64,000 nt of DNA, from positions 2,046,001 through 2,110,000 of the forward strand of contig NC_016604.1 in NCBI RefSeq assembly GCF_000230895.2, read 5' to 3'. Below, piece after piece: positions 1 through 9,645 of this stretch. Numbering within the stretch: the stretch's first letter is position 1; the number at the start of each line of letters is the position of its first letter. This DNA comes from Mycolicibacterium rhodesiae NBB3 (GTDB taxonomy: Bacteria; Actinomycetota; Actinomycetes; Mycobacteriales; Mycobacteriaceae). The notes under the pieces are model-generated. The model was not told where the DNA came from. It saw only the letters and a program-made list of their open reading frames with translations, and ran no database searches. The position numbers and the translations under genes are program-made.

Positions 1-320
1 TCGCTCCGCGCATCGTCATCGATTGTGAGAAGAGCCCGACCGAGGGTGGTGGATCGTGGACGCTGACCGTAACGGATAATGGCATCGGCATTCCCGAAGA
101 GTTCTCCGACAAGGTGTTCGTGATCTTCCAGCGCCTCCACGGGCGTGACGTCTACACCGGCACCGGCATTGGCCTCGCGCTGTGCAAGAAGATCATCGAG
201 CACCACGGCGGAAGTATCTGGATCGACAACTCTTTCACGGGGGGAACCAGGTTTCGATTCACGATTCCCGTCGCTGCCGACGACCACGTCGCAGCCAACT
301 TGGAAGGAGCACCTTCATGA
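1..320 (+). CDS. Sensor histidine kinase, C-terminal part (5' end outside window)
   Basis: This is the last ~105 codons of a histidine kinase; the reading frame enters at base 3. The visible part is the HATPase_c ATP-binding domain: a G1 box (VTDNGIGIP), an F-box-like stretch around FVIFQRLHG and a G2 box (GTGIGLALCKKIIEHHGG), ending in the usual FTIP strand. Phytochrome/PAS-type kinases that pair with Rcp1-like regulators have the same ending (family knowledge). Its stop overlaps the ATG of the response regulator (ATGA), so the two are co-translated and very likely form one two-component system. The sensor domain is not in the window, so the signal is unknown. Confidence 0.93.
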   Translation, partial: APRIVIDCEKSPTEGGGSWTLTVTDNGIGIPEEFSDKVFVIFQRLHGRDVYTGTGIGLALCKKIIEHHGGSIWIDNSFTGGTRFRFTIPVAADDHVAANLEGAPS

Positions 321-757
321 CGTCGGACGGCCGAGCTATCGATGTACTGCTCATCGAGGATGATCCCGGAGACGAGGTGATCACCCGGGAAGCCTTCGAG
401 CACAACAAAATCAAGAACAACCTGCATGTCGCCCATGACGGCGAAGAAGGCCTGGACTTTCTGTACAGACGAGGCCGCTTCGAGGACGCCCCACGCCCTG
501 ACCTGATCCTGCTGGACTTGAACCTGCCGAAGTACGACGGCCGCCAGTTGCTCGAGAAGATCAAGTCCGATCCGGACCTCAACCACATTCCGGTGGTCGT
601 GTTGACGACGTCGTCGGCGGAAGAGGACATCCTGCGCAGCTACAAGCTGCACGCCAACGCCTATGTCACCAAGCCGGTCGATCTCGACCAGTTCATGAAT
701 GCGGTGCGCCAGATCGACGAGTTCTTCGTTCAGGTCGTGCGGTTGCCGGGGTCTTAA
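317..757 (+). CDS. Single-domain response regulator (CheY/Rcp1-like)
   Basis: 146 aa, consisting only of a receiver domain with no output domain. The acidic pocket is EDD at residues 14-16, the phospho-acceptor is Asp67 in LLDLNLP, the switch threonines are in LTTSS (96-100) and the conserved lysine is Lys119 in TKPVD. The DPGD sequence after the acidic pair and the long loop after the second strand are typical of Rcp1-type partners of phytochrome-like kinases. The ATG at 317 is chosen because it overlaps the kinase stop; the open frame extends further upstream but only as a shadow inside the kinase gene. It probably acts through protein-protein contacts in the cytoplasm. Confidence 0.93.
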   Translation: MTSDGRAIDVLLIEDDPGDEVITREAFEHNKIKNNLHVAHDGEEGLDFLYRRGRFEDAPRPDLILLDLNLPKYDGRQLLEKIKSDPDLNHIPVVVLTTSSAEEDILRSYKLHANAYVTKPVDLDQFMNAVRQIDEFFVQVVRLPGS

Positions 758-768
758 CAGCTAGAGCC

Positions 769-1179
769 CTAGGGCGTCGCGTCGAACTTCATCCGCACGG
801 TGGTGCCTCCGGGTGAGGTCTGCACATCCACCTCTGCACTCACCGCGCGCATGATCGCGACCCCGCGGCCCCGCGTGCCCGGCTGGCTCGGCGGCGGCTG
901 CCAGACGCCGTTGTCGGAGATGTCGACGACGATCTGACCGTGGACGAGGTTTGCCTCGACGCACATCGGCCCGCTCTCGATGCCGCGGTAGGCGTGCTCG
1001 ATGCAGTTGGTGCAGGCCTCGTTGACCACCAGCACGACGTCGGAGACGAGCGAGGACGAGACCCCGATCGGCTCGAGCCAGGAAGCCAGCTGACGACGGA
1101 TCTCCGCGAGTCGCTCCGCGACCGCCGGTACCTCGATGCGCAGCGACTCAACCGGTCGCGAACGCGCATCGATTGCCAC
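769..1179 (-). CDS. RsbW-type ATP-binding anti-sigma factor / serine kinase
   Basis: 136 aa HATPase_c_2 protein of the anti-sigma family. The N box is VVNEACTNCIEHAY (residues 51-64, Glu54 and Asn58), followed by DISDNGVW (86-93) and a G2 loop GRGVAIM (104-110). Proteins of this family bind a sigma factor or phosphorylate an anti-anti-sigma partner; mycobacteria use several with SigF (established for the family). It lies convergent to the two-component genes, 11 bp from the regulator stop, which suggests, as inference only, a shared stress-signalling context. No sigma factor or STAS protein is adjacent, so its partner is not identified. Confidence 0.85.
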   Translation of the reverse strand: MAIDARSRPVESLRIEVPAVAERLAEIRRQLASWLEPIGVSSSLVSDVVLVVNEACTNCIEHAYRGIESGPMCVEANLVHGQIVVDISDNGVWQPPPSQPGTRGRGVAIMRAVSAEVDVQTSPGGTTVRMKFDATP

Positions 1180-1247
1180 GCAGGTCGTTGTACCCCGAAA
1201 GCGCCCTTATCTCACCCGCACATCTCGGCGCGTTATCAGGGTGTGAC

Positions 1248-1619
1248 CTAGCGGTAGAACGTCCAGCTGTAGTCGGCGCTCCAAGCGCCGCCGATGCAAC
1301 TGAGCGGAACTCCGTCGGGCGACTGCGCGACACCGGTCTGATCCCCGCACGGCAGCCGCAGCGTACGCACCCCGACCAGCGGCGGCGCAGCGATCCAGAC
1401 GCTCTTCGAACTGCACGCCAGCGTGTTGCCCGAGCCGTCGATACCCCAGTTGTAACGGGTGTTCTGGGTGCAGTGGTCACCGGCCACCGCGGTGCGCGTG
1501 AGATAAGGCACACAGTCCGCCCCGTCGCAATATCCGGGGGAGGCCGACGCCGTCGACGCCATCACCATCGGCGCCGCCGCGAACCCGCACGCCAGTGCAA
1601 CTGCAGCGAGGATCTTCAT
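1248..1619 (-). CDS. Small secreted cysteine-containing protein, unknown function
   Basis: 123 aa. An N-terminal signal peptide is clear: MK start, hydrophobic core (residues 3-20) and an ASASP cleavage region near residue 26. The mature part has six cysteines (CDGADC, HCTQN, ACSSK, PCGDQ, SCIGG), which suggests disulphide bonds outside the cytoplasm. I recognise no catalytic motif; small proteins of this sort are common in mycobacterial secretomes. It is transcribed towards the RsbW-like gene and diverges from the DUF732-type gene at 1668, with 48 bp between the two starts, so their promoters must overlap. Confidence 0.75.
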   Translation of the reverse strand: MKILAAVALACGFAAAPMVMASTASASPGYCDGADCVPYLTRTAVAGDHCTQNTRYNWGIDGSGNTLACSSKSVWIAAPPLVGVRTLRLPCGDQTGVAQSPDGVPLSCIGGAWSADYSWTFYR

Positions 1620-1667
1620 GAGCCTTAGCGTAGGTTTCCGGGCGCGGCCCGCGTAGGGTTTCGGTTC

Positions 1668-2021
1668 ATGAAGCTGGCCATCACCGCTATGGCAGCCGCT
1701 CTGGCGACCGCCGCGACTGCGATCTCACTCTCGTCACCGGCCACCGCCGACACCGTCGCCTACCTCGTCAACGTCCACGTGCGACCCGGCTACAACTTTC
1801 CCAACGCCGAGGCCGCCATCGGCTACGGCAACACCATCTGCGACCGGGTGGCGGCCAAGATGAGCTACTCGCAACTGGTCGACCAGGTGAAGGCCGATTT
1901 CCGTACGACCGACTACTACCAGGGCGCCTACCTGATCAACCAGGCGGTCAACGAGCTGTGTCCTGCGCAGATCTGGCAGCTCCGTCAGTCCGCGGGCGGC
2001 TACACCCTACCGCCGGTATAG
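1668..2021 (+). CDS. DUF732-type secreted protein
   Basis: 117 aa. Signal peptide with an A-rich core and cleavage after PATA (about residue 27). The mature part follows the DUF732 pattern: a single glycine/asparagine-centred motif, ICDRV, a hydrophobic helix with VDQVK, then AYLINQAVNELCP with two cysteines (about 62 and 98) that probably form the family disulphide. DUF732 proteins are small exported mycobacterial proteins of unknown role. A strong hairpin follows the stop and separates it from the convergent lipoprotein gene. Confidence 0.8.
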   Translation: MKLAITAMAAALATAATAISLSSPATADTVAYLVNVHVRPGYNFPNAEAAIGYGNTICDRVAAKMSYSQLVDQVKADFRTTDYYQGAYLINQAVNELCPAQIWQLRQSAGGYTLPPV

Positions 2022-2042
2022 CGCCCGGAGCTCACATGACAA

Positions 2043-2070
2043 CGGCGGCGCCCCCTTCGGGACGCCGCCG
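2043..2070. terminator. Bidirectional hairpin terminator
   Basis: An 8-bp GC stem (2043-2050 with 2063-2070) continues after one mismatch with three more C-G pairs around a CTTC loop. It lies between the convergent ends of the DUF732-type gene and the LpqH-like gene. There is no long T tract, as is usual in mycobacteria. Confidence 0.6.
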
Positions 2071-2087
2071 ATTCATGTCGGTGTGCC

Positions 2088-2555
2088 CTATGGGCAGCTG
2101 ACCTCGATTTCGAATGGCTTGTTCACCGGCTGCATGGGATTGGCCATGTCCACACCGGTGGCGGTGCCGGTGATGGTGTAGGTCTTGCCGTCCTTCTCGG
2201 CCTTGGCCTCACCCTGACCCGCGCCCTGCTGGTAGCCCAGCGTCACACCGTTGACGTTGCCCAGACCGACCGACTGGACCGTGGGCGAATCACCCTCGCT
2301 GACCACGGCCGCGATGCCGGTGGCGGCGTCGCCGATCGCGATGTTCAAGTTGCCCCCCATGGAGCTGCACACGACCGTGCCAGTGACCGCCTGGTCCTTG
2401 CCATCGATCGTGACTGTGGTTTTGCCTTCTGCTGCCGCGGCCGACGAGGTCGACCCGCTGGTCTCAGACTTCTTCTCATCCTTCGAACACCCGGACAGAC
2501 CGGCGACGACGACAGCCAAGCCGCACACGGCGACCACGAACCCACGCTTCACCAC
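2088..2555 (-). CDS. LpqH-family lipoprotein (19-kDa antigen-like)
   Basis: 155 aa. It has a lipoprotein signal peptide (VKRG, hydrophobic core, lipobox LSGC with Cys23 as the lipidation site), then a Ser/Thr/Ala/Lys linker, then the LpqH domain (VTIDGKDQ, a core [16 protein letters not shown], and a C-terminal EVSC cysteine that can pair with it). LpqH proteins are outer-envelope lipoproteins and TLR2 ligands (established for M. tuberculosis). It is downstream of, and parallel to, a second LpqH-like gene at 2629, so the pair is a tandem duplication of the family. Confidence 0.85.
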   Translation of the reverse strand: MVKRGFVVAVCGLAVVVAGLSGCSKDEKKSETSGSTSSAAAAEGKTTVTIDGKDQAVTGTVVCSSMGGNLNIAIGDAATGIAAVVSEGDSPTVQSVGLGNVNGVTLGYQQGAGQGEAKAEKDGKTYTITGTATGVDMANPMQPVNKPFEIEVSCP

Positions 2556-2628
2556 TGTTCTCCTTCGTTGTGTCGCGACCCGTCAAGATCAGCGGATCGT
2601 CCTCAGCAGTATGGTGTGCGGCGCGCAG

Positions 2629-4337
<1,709 letters not shown>

Positions 4338-4348
4338 CCTCCTTGCGA

Positions 4349-4393
4349 TTTCGGTGCGCAGACGATCGCTCAGCGGTCGTGAGCGCACCGAAA
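4349..4393. terminator. Long bidirectional hairpin between tgt and the amine oxidase gene
   Basis: An 11-bp perfect inverted repeat (4349-4359 with 4383-4393) encloses a second, inner 9-bp repeat (4362-4370 with 4372-4380, one G-T pair). The two genes end convergently on either side, so it can serve both. Confidence 0.7.
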
Positions 4394-4396
4394 CCG

Positions 4397-5767
4397 CTAC
4401 GAGAGTTCGGCGATGACCGCCGCTGCGGCCCGTTCGCCCGCGTCGACCGCGCCCTCCATGTAGGCGCTCCAGTACGTCGCGGTATCCGTTGACGCCCAAT
4501 GGATCACACCGACCGGCCTGGTCAACGCGGGACCGTACGTCGTCCACACGTGCGGGCCGTGGTTGGCGTTGTAGCAGCCCCGGGTCCACTGCCGCTCCGA
4601 CCATTCACCGTCGACATAGAACTCCGGATTGGCCGCCCGTCCGCCGTAGTGGCGCACGAGTTCGGCGGTGAGGGCCTCGCGCCGCTCGTTTTCGGGGAGG
4701 CGGCCGTAGGTGCGGGCCTGGTCGCCTTCGAGGAACAACAGGATCACGCCGTGGTCGTCGCCGGGGATGCAGGTGTCGTTGGACATCCGGGCCGGTCCGA
4801 CATCGGAGATGAGCTGGCCGTTGAATCCGTCGTTGCGCCAGAACGGCTCGTCGTAGATGAAGAAGGCCTTCATTGCCGAACCGTTGGGCAGCCGCTGGGT
4901 GAGCTGATCGCGTATGCCGGGCAGCGGCGGGTCGTACATGATGCGACCGGCGAGCGTCGGCGAGATCGCGACGATCACCCGTCGACCGCGGGCCACCAGG
5001 CCGCCGCGGCAGTGCACGGTGACGCTGTCGGCGGAGTGCTCGATCAGTTGAACCGGCACGTCGAGCACGATCCGATCGGAAATCAGGGCCGCCAGCCGGT
5101 TCGGAATCTCGCTGGTGCCGCCGATGAACCGGGTGGTCTGGGCGCCGCCCTCGGATTCGGCGAACAGTTCCGACGTCACCCCGCAGGTCTTGATGGTGAA
5201 CAGCAGGTGCAGGAACGACACCTCGGCGGTGGGGACCGCGAGGATTCCGACGGTGCAGATCTCCAGCAGGGTGCGGGCCACCGGCGACAGCCCCTGGGCG
5301 TCGTACCAGGCGCCTGCGGTGATGGCGTCCCACTCGACCGCGCGCGGGGCCGACCACGGGGACTCCACTGGTACATCGTCGGCCAGCACGTCGAGCCGGC
5401 GCAGTACCAGTTCGAGTTCGCGCAGTTCGGATTCGAACCTGGCGTGAAACTCGTTCTCCCGCAACACACCCGAGCCCACCAGTTCGTAGGACGTCGCACC
5501 CTCGTCGTACTGGGGAAAGGTTTCGACTCCCAGTTCGGCGGCCAGGCGGAACATCCGCTCGTGCGTGTCGCCGATCCACTGCGCACCGAGTTCGACCGGA
5601 ACCCCGGGCAGGACCTCCTGGGTGAGGATCCGCCCGCCGACGCGCTCGTCGGCCTCCAGCACCACCGGCGTGAGTCCCGCCTCCAGCAGTTTCCGTGCCG
5701 CGATCATCCCCGAGAGTCCGGCTCCGACGACGATGACGTCCGCTTCGATGGTCGATGGCTGCACCAT
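4397..5767 (-). CDS. Flavin-dependent amine oxidase (FAD/NAD(P)-binding)
   Basis: 456 aa. Oxidises amines (monoamine, polyamine or putrescine type) with O2 and FAD, by family. The N-terminal dinucleotide fold is clear: VIVVGAGLSG (12-20), acidic end Glu38, and the RVGGRI motif at 42-47 that marks the amine oxidase family. The C-terminus has the second FAD-contact segment HWASTDTATYWSAYMEGAVDAGERAA. Length fits bacterial flavin monoamine oxidases. The start lies 64 bp from the left end of the IS30 element, so the promoter may have been displaced or changed by that insertion. Substrate not predictable from sequence. Confidence 0.88.
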   Translation of the reverse strand: MVQPSTIEADVIVVGAGLSGMIAARKLLEAGLTPVVLEADERVGGRILTQEVLPGVPVELGAQWIGDTHERMFRLAAELGVETFPQYDEGATSYELVGSGVLRENEFHARFESELRELELVLRRLDVLADDVPVESPWSAPRAVEWDAITAGAWYDAQGLSPVARTLLEICTVGILAVPTAEVSFLHLLFTIKTCGVTSELFAESEGGAQTTRFIGGTSEIPNRLAALISDRIVLDVPVQLIEHSADSVTVHCRGGLVARGRRVIVAISPTLAGRIMYDPPLPGIRDQLTQRLPNGSAMKAFFIYDEPFWRNDGFNGQLISDVGPARMSNDTCIPGDDHGVILLFLEGDQARTYGRLPENERREALTAELVRHYGGRAANPEFYVDGEWSERQWTRGCYNANHGPHVWTTYGPALTRPVGVIHWASTDTATYWSAYMEGAVDAGERAAAAVIAELS

Positions 5768-5831
5768 CGGGCCACCTTCTCACAGGCCAGCGCTGTCGGT
5801 TGCCCGTTATCACGCTGCGAATGTGGCTGAA

Positions 5832-5857
5832 GCGCGAGCGTGCGTGAACTTCGACCG
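5832..5857 (+). repeat. IS30 left terminal inverted repeat
   Basis: The first 15 bases (GCGCGAGCGTGCGTG) are the exact reverse complement of the right end; the inner 11 bases (CT.CG.CCG pattern) match with substitutions and a single-base gap. Confidence 0.85.
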
Positions 5858-5917
5858 GTTTGCGGGGCAGGCTCAAGTGGTCGCTGCAGCACCTGATTGG
5901 TTAGGGGTGTTGTTGCG

Positions 5918-7306
5918 ATGGGTTTTCGAGGGCAGGGCCAGCAAGCACCGGCGTCGGCTCGGTTGGCGTTCTTTGAGGCGGTGAATGCGGGATCGTCGTG
6001 GGCTGCGGCGGCGACCGTGGCCGGGGTGGCTCGCGACACGGGCGACAGATGGGCTCGCGCCGCTGGTTATCAGGCGCAAACCAGGCACTTCGGTACGAGG
6101 TACTCCGCGCAGGCGCGGGAGGCGTTCTGGGCGGCGATGAGAGCTGGGGCGTCAGTGACGCAGGCTGCGCTCGGCGCCGGCGTGTCGGAGATCGCCGGCC
6201 GACGCTGGGTCAAACAGGCTGGTTATGTGCCCAGAACCACAGTTCCCATCGCTGCAGCCGAGGTTCTTACCGTCGTCGATGGGAGTGCTCGCTGTCGTCC
6301 TGCGTTGACATTCACCGAGCGATGCCGTCTGGAGATGCTGCTGGAGAACGGCTACACGGCTGCGCAATTGGTGGATCTACTGGGCCGGCATCAAGACACG
6401 ATCAGTCGGGAGATCGCCCGGGGACAGACCGCGTCGGGGTATCGCGCCAGAGTCGGTCAAGACGTGGCCGATGCCAATCGGAAGCGACCCAAAGTGCGCA
6501 AGCTGGTCAGGAATCCGGCACTGCTGGCCGAGGTTCTGCAAGGCTTGCAACAGCGGTGCAGCCCGGAGCAGATCGCGGGTCGTCTGCGACTGGACTTTCC
6601 CGACGATTCGGAGATGTGGGTGTCCCACGAAACGATCTACCAGGGTCTCTACGTTCAACTGCGCGGCGAGTTGACCAAAGACCTCAAGTCGGCATTGCGG
6701 ACCGGTCGGATCAAGCGAAAGCCACACGGACGCAATCAGATAGCTGAGCGGAGACGGTTCAAAGAGGGCATGGTCAGTATCACCGAACGCCCCGCTGAGG
6801 CCGATGACCGCGCCATCCCCGGACACTGGGAAGGCGACCTGATCATGGGCAGCGCCAACGCCAGCGCGATCGGCACCCTGGTGGAACGCACGACCGGTTT
6901 TGTCCTGCTTCTGCATCTGCCCGTCGATCACACTGCCGAGACCGTCGCTGCCGCGATGACCGCCAAGATCGTGGAGATCCCCGAAATACTGCGTCGCTCG
7001 CTGACCTGGGACCAAGGCACCGAAATGGCCCAACACAGCGCGATCACCAAAGCCACCGGTCTGCCGATCTACTTCTGCGATCCGCACAGCCCCTGGCAAC
7101 GTGCCACCAACGAGAACACCAACGGCTTACTGCGTCAGTACTTCCCGAAAGGGACTGACCTGTCGTTCTGGGGACCCGGGTTCCTCGATCAAGTAGCCAC
7201 CGAGCTCAACGGACGGCCCCGCAAACGCCACGGGTTCCGCACACCCGCCGAAGAACTCCACCGACTACTCTCAAACCCGTCCGCATACGCTGCAGCCACC
7301 GCCTGA
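5918..7306 (+). CDS. IS30-family transposase
   Basis: 462 aa from ATG 5918; an in-frame start at 5897 would add seven residues. The catalytic DDE triad is visible: Asp307 in GHWEGDLIMG, Asp365 in TWDQGTEM and Glu399 in RATNENTNGLLRQYFPKGTDLS, the IS30 signature block. A helix-turn-helix of the HTH_38 type lies at about 128-168 (LTFTERCRLEMLLENG, then LGRHQDTISREI). Ahead of it are two repeated helix-turn-helix-like segments (about 13-50 and 65-103, each with an A-rich helix and a GRRW/DRW ending), so the protein is longer than the usual ~330-380 aa of the family. The frame is intact, so the element may still be active. Confidence 0.93.
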   Translation: MGFRGQGQQAPASARLAFFEAVNAGSSWAAAATVAGVARDTGDRWARAAGYQAQTRHFGTRYSAQAREAFWAAMRAGASVTQAALGAGVSEIAGRRWVKQAGYVPRTTVPIAAAEVLTVVDGSARCRPALTFTERCRLEMLLENGYTAAQLVDLLGRHQDTISREIARGQTASGYRARVGQDVADANRKRPKVRKLVRNPALLAEVLQGLQQRCSPEQIAGRLRLDFPDDSEMWVSHETIYQGLYVQLRGELTKDLKSALRTGRIKRKPHGRNQIAERRRFKEGMVSITERPAEADDRAIPGHWEGDLIMGSANASAIGTLVERTTGFVLLLHLPVDHTAETVAAAMTAKIVEIPEILRRSLTWDQGTEMAQHSAITKATGLPIYFCDPHSPWQRATNENTNGLLRQYFPKGTDLSFWGPGFLDQVATELNGRPRKRHGFRTPAEELHRLLSNPSAYAAATA

Positions 7307-7321
7307 ATCCGCCCGGCGTGT

Positions 7322-7346
7322 CGGCCGCAGACACGCACGCTCGCGC
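7322..7346 (-). repeat. IS30 right terminal inverted repeat
   Basis: Reverse complement of the left end over its outer 15 bases (7332-7346), with an imperfect inner extension. Confidence 0.85.
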
Positions 7347-7352
7347 CAGAGG

Positions 7353-8108
7353 TTAGAGCGGGTTGAGGATGCGCTCCAGGAACTGGCGGGTCCGCTCCTG
7401 CGTCGGGTTGCCGATCACCTCTGACGGCGGACCCTTCTCGAGGATCACGCCGCGATCGGTGAACAGCACCTGGTCGGAAACCTGCCTGGCGAACTGGATT
7501 TCGTGGGTGACGATCACCAGCGTCCAACCTTCGACGGCCAGATCCTTGATGACCGACAGCACCTCGCCGACCAGTTCGGGGTCGAGCGCCGAGGTCGGTT
7601 CATCGAACAACACGACCTTCGGCTTCAGTGCGAGTGCACGCGCGATGCCGACCCGCTGTTGCTGTCCGCCCGACAGCTGAAACGGGTACTGGTCCTTCTT
7701 CGCGGCGAGCCCCACCTGGTCGAGCAAGGCGGTGGCCTCGGCCACCGCTTCGTCCTTCGGCCGCTTCTGCACGACGATCGGGCCCTCCGTGACGTTCTGC
7801 AGCACCGTCTTGTGCGGAAACAGGTTGTGGGACTGGAAGACAAACCCGCTCTGCGCCCGGTACTGCCGCAGCTGATCCTTGGCCACCGGCTTGGAGAAGT
7901 CGATCTCGATCTCGCCGACTTTGATGACACCCGCATCGGGTACGTCGAGTGCGTTGAGCGCGCGCAGCAGCGTCGTCTTCCCCGAACCGGACGGGCCGAT
8001 GATCGCAGTGACCGAACCCTTGGCCACGTCGAACGACACATCAGTGAGAACCTTGTTGTCTCCGAAGGCTTTCTGCACGCCTTCGGCCCTTACGCGATAG
8101 TCCGTCAT
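7353..8108 (-). CDS. Polar amino acid ABC transporter, ATP-binding protein (GlnQ-like)
   Basis: 251 aa. ATPase of a polar amino acid importer. Walker A is GPSGSGKTT (38-46), then the Q loop FVFQSHNLFPH, signature LSGGQQQR, Walker B VVLFDEPTSALD and the switch histidine in VTHEIQFA. The ATG at 8108 overlaps the stop of the permease gene by 4 bp (ATGA), which fixes the start; the same frame stays open far upstream only as a shadow of the permease gene. Its stop lies 6 bp from the right end of the IS30 element, so the operon is complete but anything once downstream has been separated. Confidence 0.94.
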   Translation of the reverse strand: MTDYRVRAEGVQKAFGDNKVLTDVSFDVAKGSVTAIIGPSGSGKTTLLRALNALDVPDAGVIKVGEIEIDFSKPVAKDQLRQYRAQSGFVFQSHNLFPHKTVLQNVTEGPIVVQKRPKDEAVAEATALLDQVGLAAKKDQYPFQLSGGQQQRVGIARALALKPKVVLFDEPTSALDPELVGEVLSVIKDLAVEGWTLVIVTHEIQFARQVSDQVLFTDRGVILEKGPPSEVIGNPTQERTRQFLERILNPL

Positions 8109-9562
8109 CGGGCCACATACCTTTCCAGCCGGCGCTCGTATCGATTCTGCGCGAAGGAGAGCACCAGGCAGATGATCCAGTAGTACAACGCCGCCGTGCC
8201 GTAGAGCGCGAAGAACTCGAACGTCGGAGCGGCGACGTTCTGCGCGGTGCGGAACAGTTCGGTCACCAGGATCGTCGACGCCAGCGAGGTGTCCTTCACC
8301 AGCGAGATCAACGTATTCGACAACGGCGGCACCGCGACACGGGTTGCCTGCGGGAGGATGATACGACGAAGCGCGCCAACGTAATCGAGGCCGATCGTCT
8401 CGGCGGCCTCCCATTGTCCCTTGGGGATGCTCAGGATCGCGGAGCGGATGATCTCCGCTGCATAGCCGCCGACATTGAGCGAGAACGCGATCACCGCAGC
8501 GATGAACGGTTCGATCTTCACGCCGATCTGTGGGAGCGCGTAGAAGACGATGAACAACTGCACCAGCAACGGGGTGCCCCGGATGATCGAGATGTAGAAC
8601 CGCGCCAGGGATGAGACGACGATATTCGAGGACAACCGCGCCAAGGCGACGACAAGTGCAATCACCAGGCCGACGATGAAGCTGATGATCGTGAGCGGAA
8701 TCGTCTTCTCGATGGCCGCCCGCGCCAGCGGCCACAGGTTGTCCCCGATCAGCTGCCACGTGCTGGTCGGGCCGGCCTTCGACAGATCGACGTCGAGGTA
8801 CTTCTCCGAGATCTTGGTCAGGGTGCCGTCGGCACGCAGCTCGTCGAGGGCGGTGTTGAGTTCCGGCAGCAGCCCGCTGTCCTTTCGCGCCGCGAACGCC
8901 TGCTCGCCGCGTTCGTCGGGAATCGTCGTCACCTTCAGCGGTGCGTCCGGATGTTCGGCCTGGTAGGCCAGGACGGTGATGCTGTCGTTGATGACGGCGT
9001 CCACCCGGCCGTCGTTGAGCACGGTGATGGCTTCGGAGAATCCGTTGACGGACACGACCTCGGCGCCGGCATTGCGTGCGATCTCGGCCCAGTTGCTGGT
9101 GGGATTCTGTGCGGATCGCTTGCCCTTGAGGTCGGCCACCGAGGTGATGGAGTCGTCGTCTTTGCGGGTGACGATGACGCCCTGCGAGATGGAGTACGGC
9201 TCGGAGAGGTCGTACTTCTGCTTGCGTTCCTCGCTGATCGTCACCTCGTTGGCGACGATGTCGAAACGGTCGGCCTCCAGCGCCGCAAAGATGGCATCCC
9301 ACGGCGTCTCGACGAATTCGATTTCCACGCCCAGCTTTTCGGCGACGGCCTTCGCGACGTCGACGTCATAACCGGCGAGTTGGCCGCCCTGCTTCGGGTC
9401 GTGAAATGAGTACGGGGGATAGACACCTTCGGTGCCGACCCGCAGCACGCCTGCGGATTTGATGGGGTCGCTGCTGTCGATTCCCGACGAACCACACGCT
9501 GTCAGGAGCAGCAGCGTCGACAGCAGCAGTACCGCCAGGGTCGATCTTGATAGCCGGTGCAC
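8105..9562 (-). CDS. Fused substrate-binding protein and permease of a polar amino acid ABC transporter
   Basis: 485 aa with two domains. Residues 1-21 are a lipoprotein signal with lipobox LTAC; about 35-265 form a type-3 solute-binding domain (VGTEGVYPPYSFHD, FDIVANEVTIS.ER, DAVINDS). About 285-485 form a permease with several membrane helices and the EAA loop EAAETIGLDYVGALRRIILPQA that docks to the ATPase. Fusing receptor and permease gives each pore two tethered receptors, as known for GlnP-type importers. The likely substrate is glutamine, glutamate or another polar amino acid (inference). It is translated just before its ATPase with a 4-bp overlap. Confidence 0.93.
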   Translation of the reverse strand: MHRLSRSTLAVLLLSTLLLLTACGSSGIDSSDPIKSAGVLRVGTEGVYPPYSFHDPKQGGQLAGYDVDVAKAVAEKLGVEIEFVETPWDAIFAALEADRFDIVANEVTISEERKQKYDLSEPYSISQGVIVTRKDDDSITSVADLKGKRSAQNPTSNWAEIARNAGAEVVSVNGFSEAITVLNDGRVDAVINDSITVLAYQAEHPDAPLKVTTIPDERGEQAFAARKDSGLLPELNTALDELRADGTLTKISEKYLDVDLSKAGPTSTWQLIGDNLWPLARAAIEKTIPLTIISFIVGLVIALVVALARLSSNIVVSSLARFYISIIRGTPLLVQLFIVFYALPQIGVKIEPFIAAVIAFSLNVGGYAAEIIRSAILSIPKGQWEAAETIGLDYVGALRRIILPQATRVAVPPLSNTLISLVKDTSLASTILVTELFRTAQNVAAPTFEFFALYGTAALYYWIICLVLSFAQNRYERRLERYVAR

Positions 9563-9645
9563 CTGCGGACGTTAACAATCTCCTACGCGCGAACCAATAG
9601 TTCGGCTCAGGCTGAGGCAGGTCGGTGGCGCTGTAGTTTCAGACC

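Larger units (their letters stand above)
5832..7346 (+). mobile_element. IS30-family insertion sequence, complete
   Basis: About 1.5 kb, bounded by inverted repeats and carrying one transposase gene. The outer 15 bp are a perfect inverted repeat (5832-5846 with 7332-7346) and the match continues imperfectly for about 10 more bases with a one-base gap (to 5857 and 7322). I see no convincing short target duplication outside the repeats. It sits between the amine oxidase start and the stop of the ABC ATPase gene, only 6 bp from the latter. Confidence 0.9.

Noticed and set aside
5826..7352. Target-site duplication of the IS30 element
   Set aside because: The bases outside the inverted repeats (GAA left, CAG right) do not match; no duplication can be claimed.
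7353..9302. 649-residue open frame that seems to fuse a long unknown N-terminus to the ABC ATPase
   Set aside because: The first ~400 residues are an Arg/Pro-rich shadow of the permease gene; the ATPase starts at 8108 with a normal ATGA overlap.
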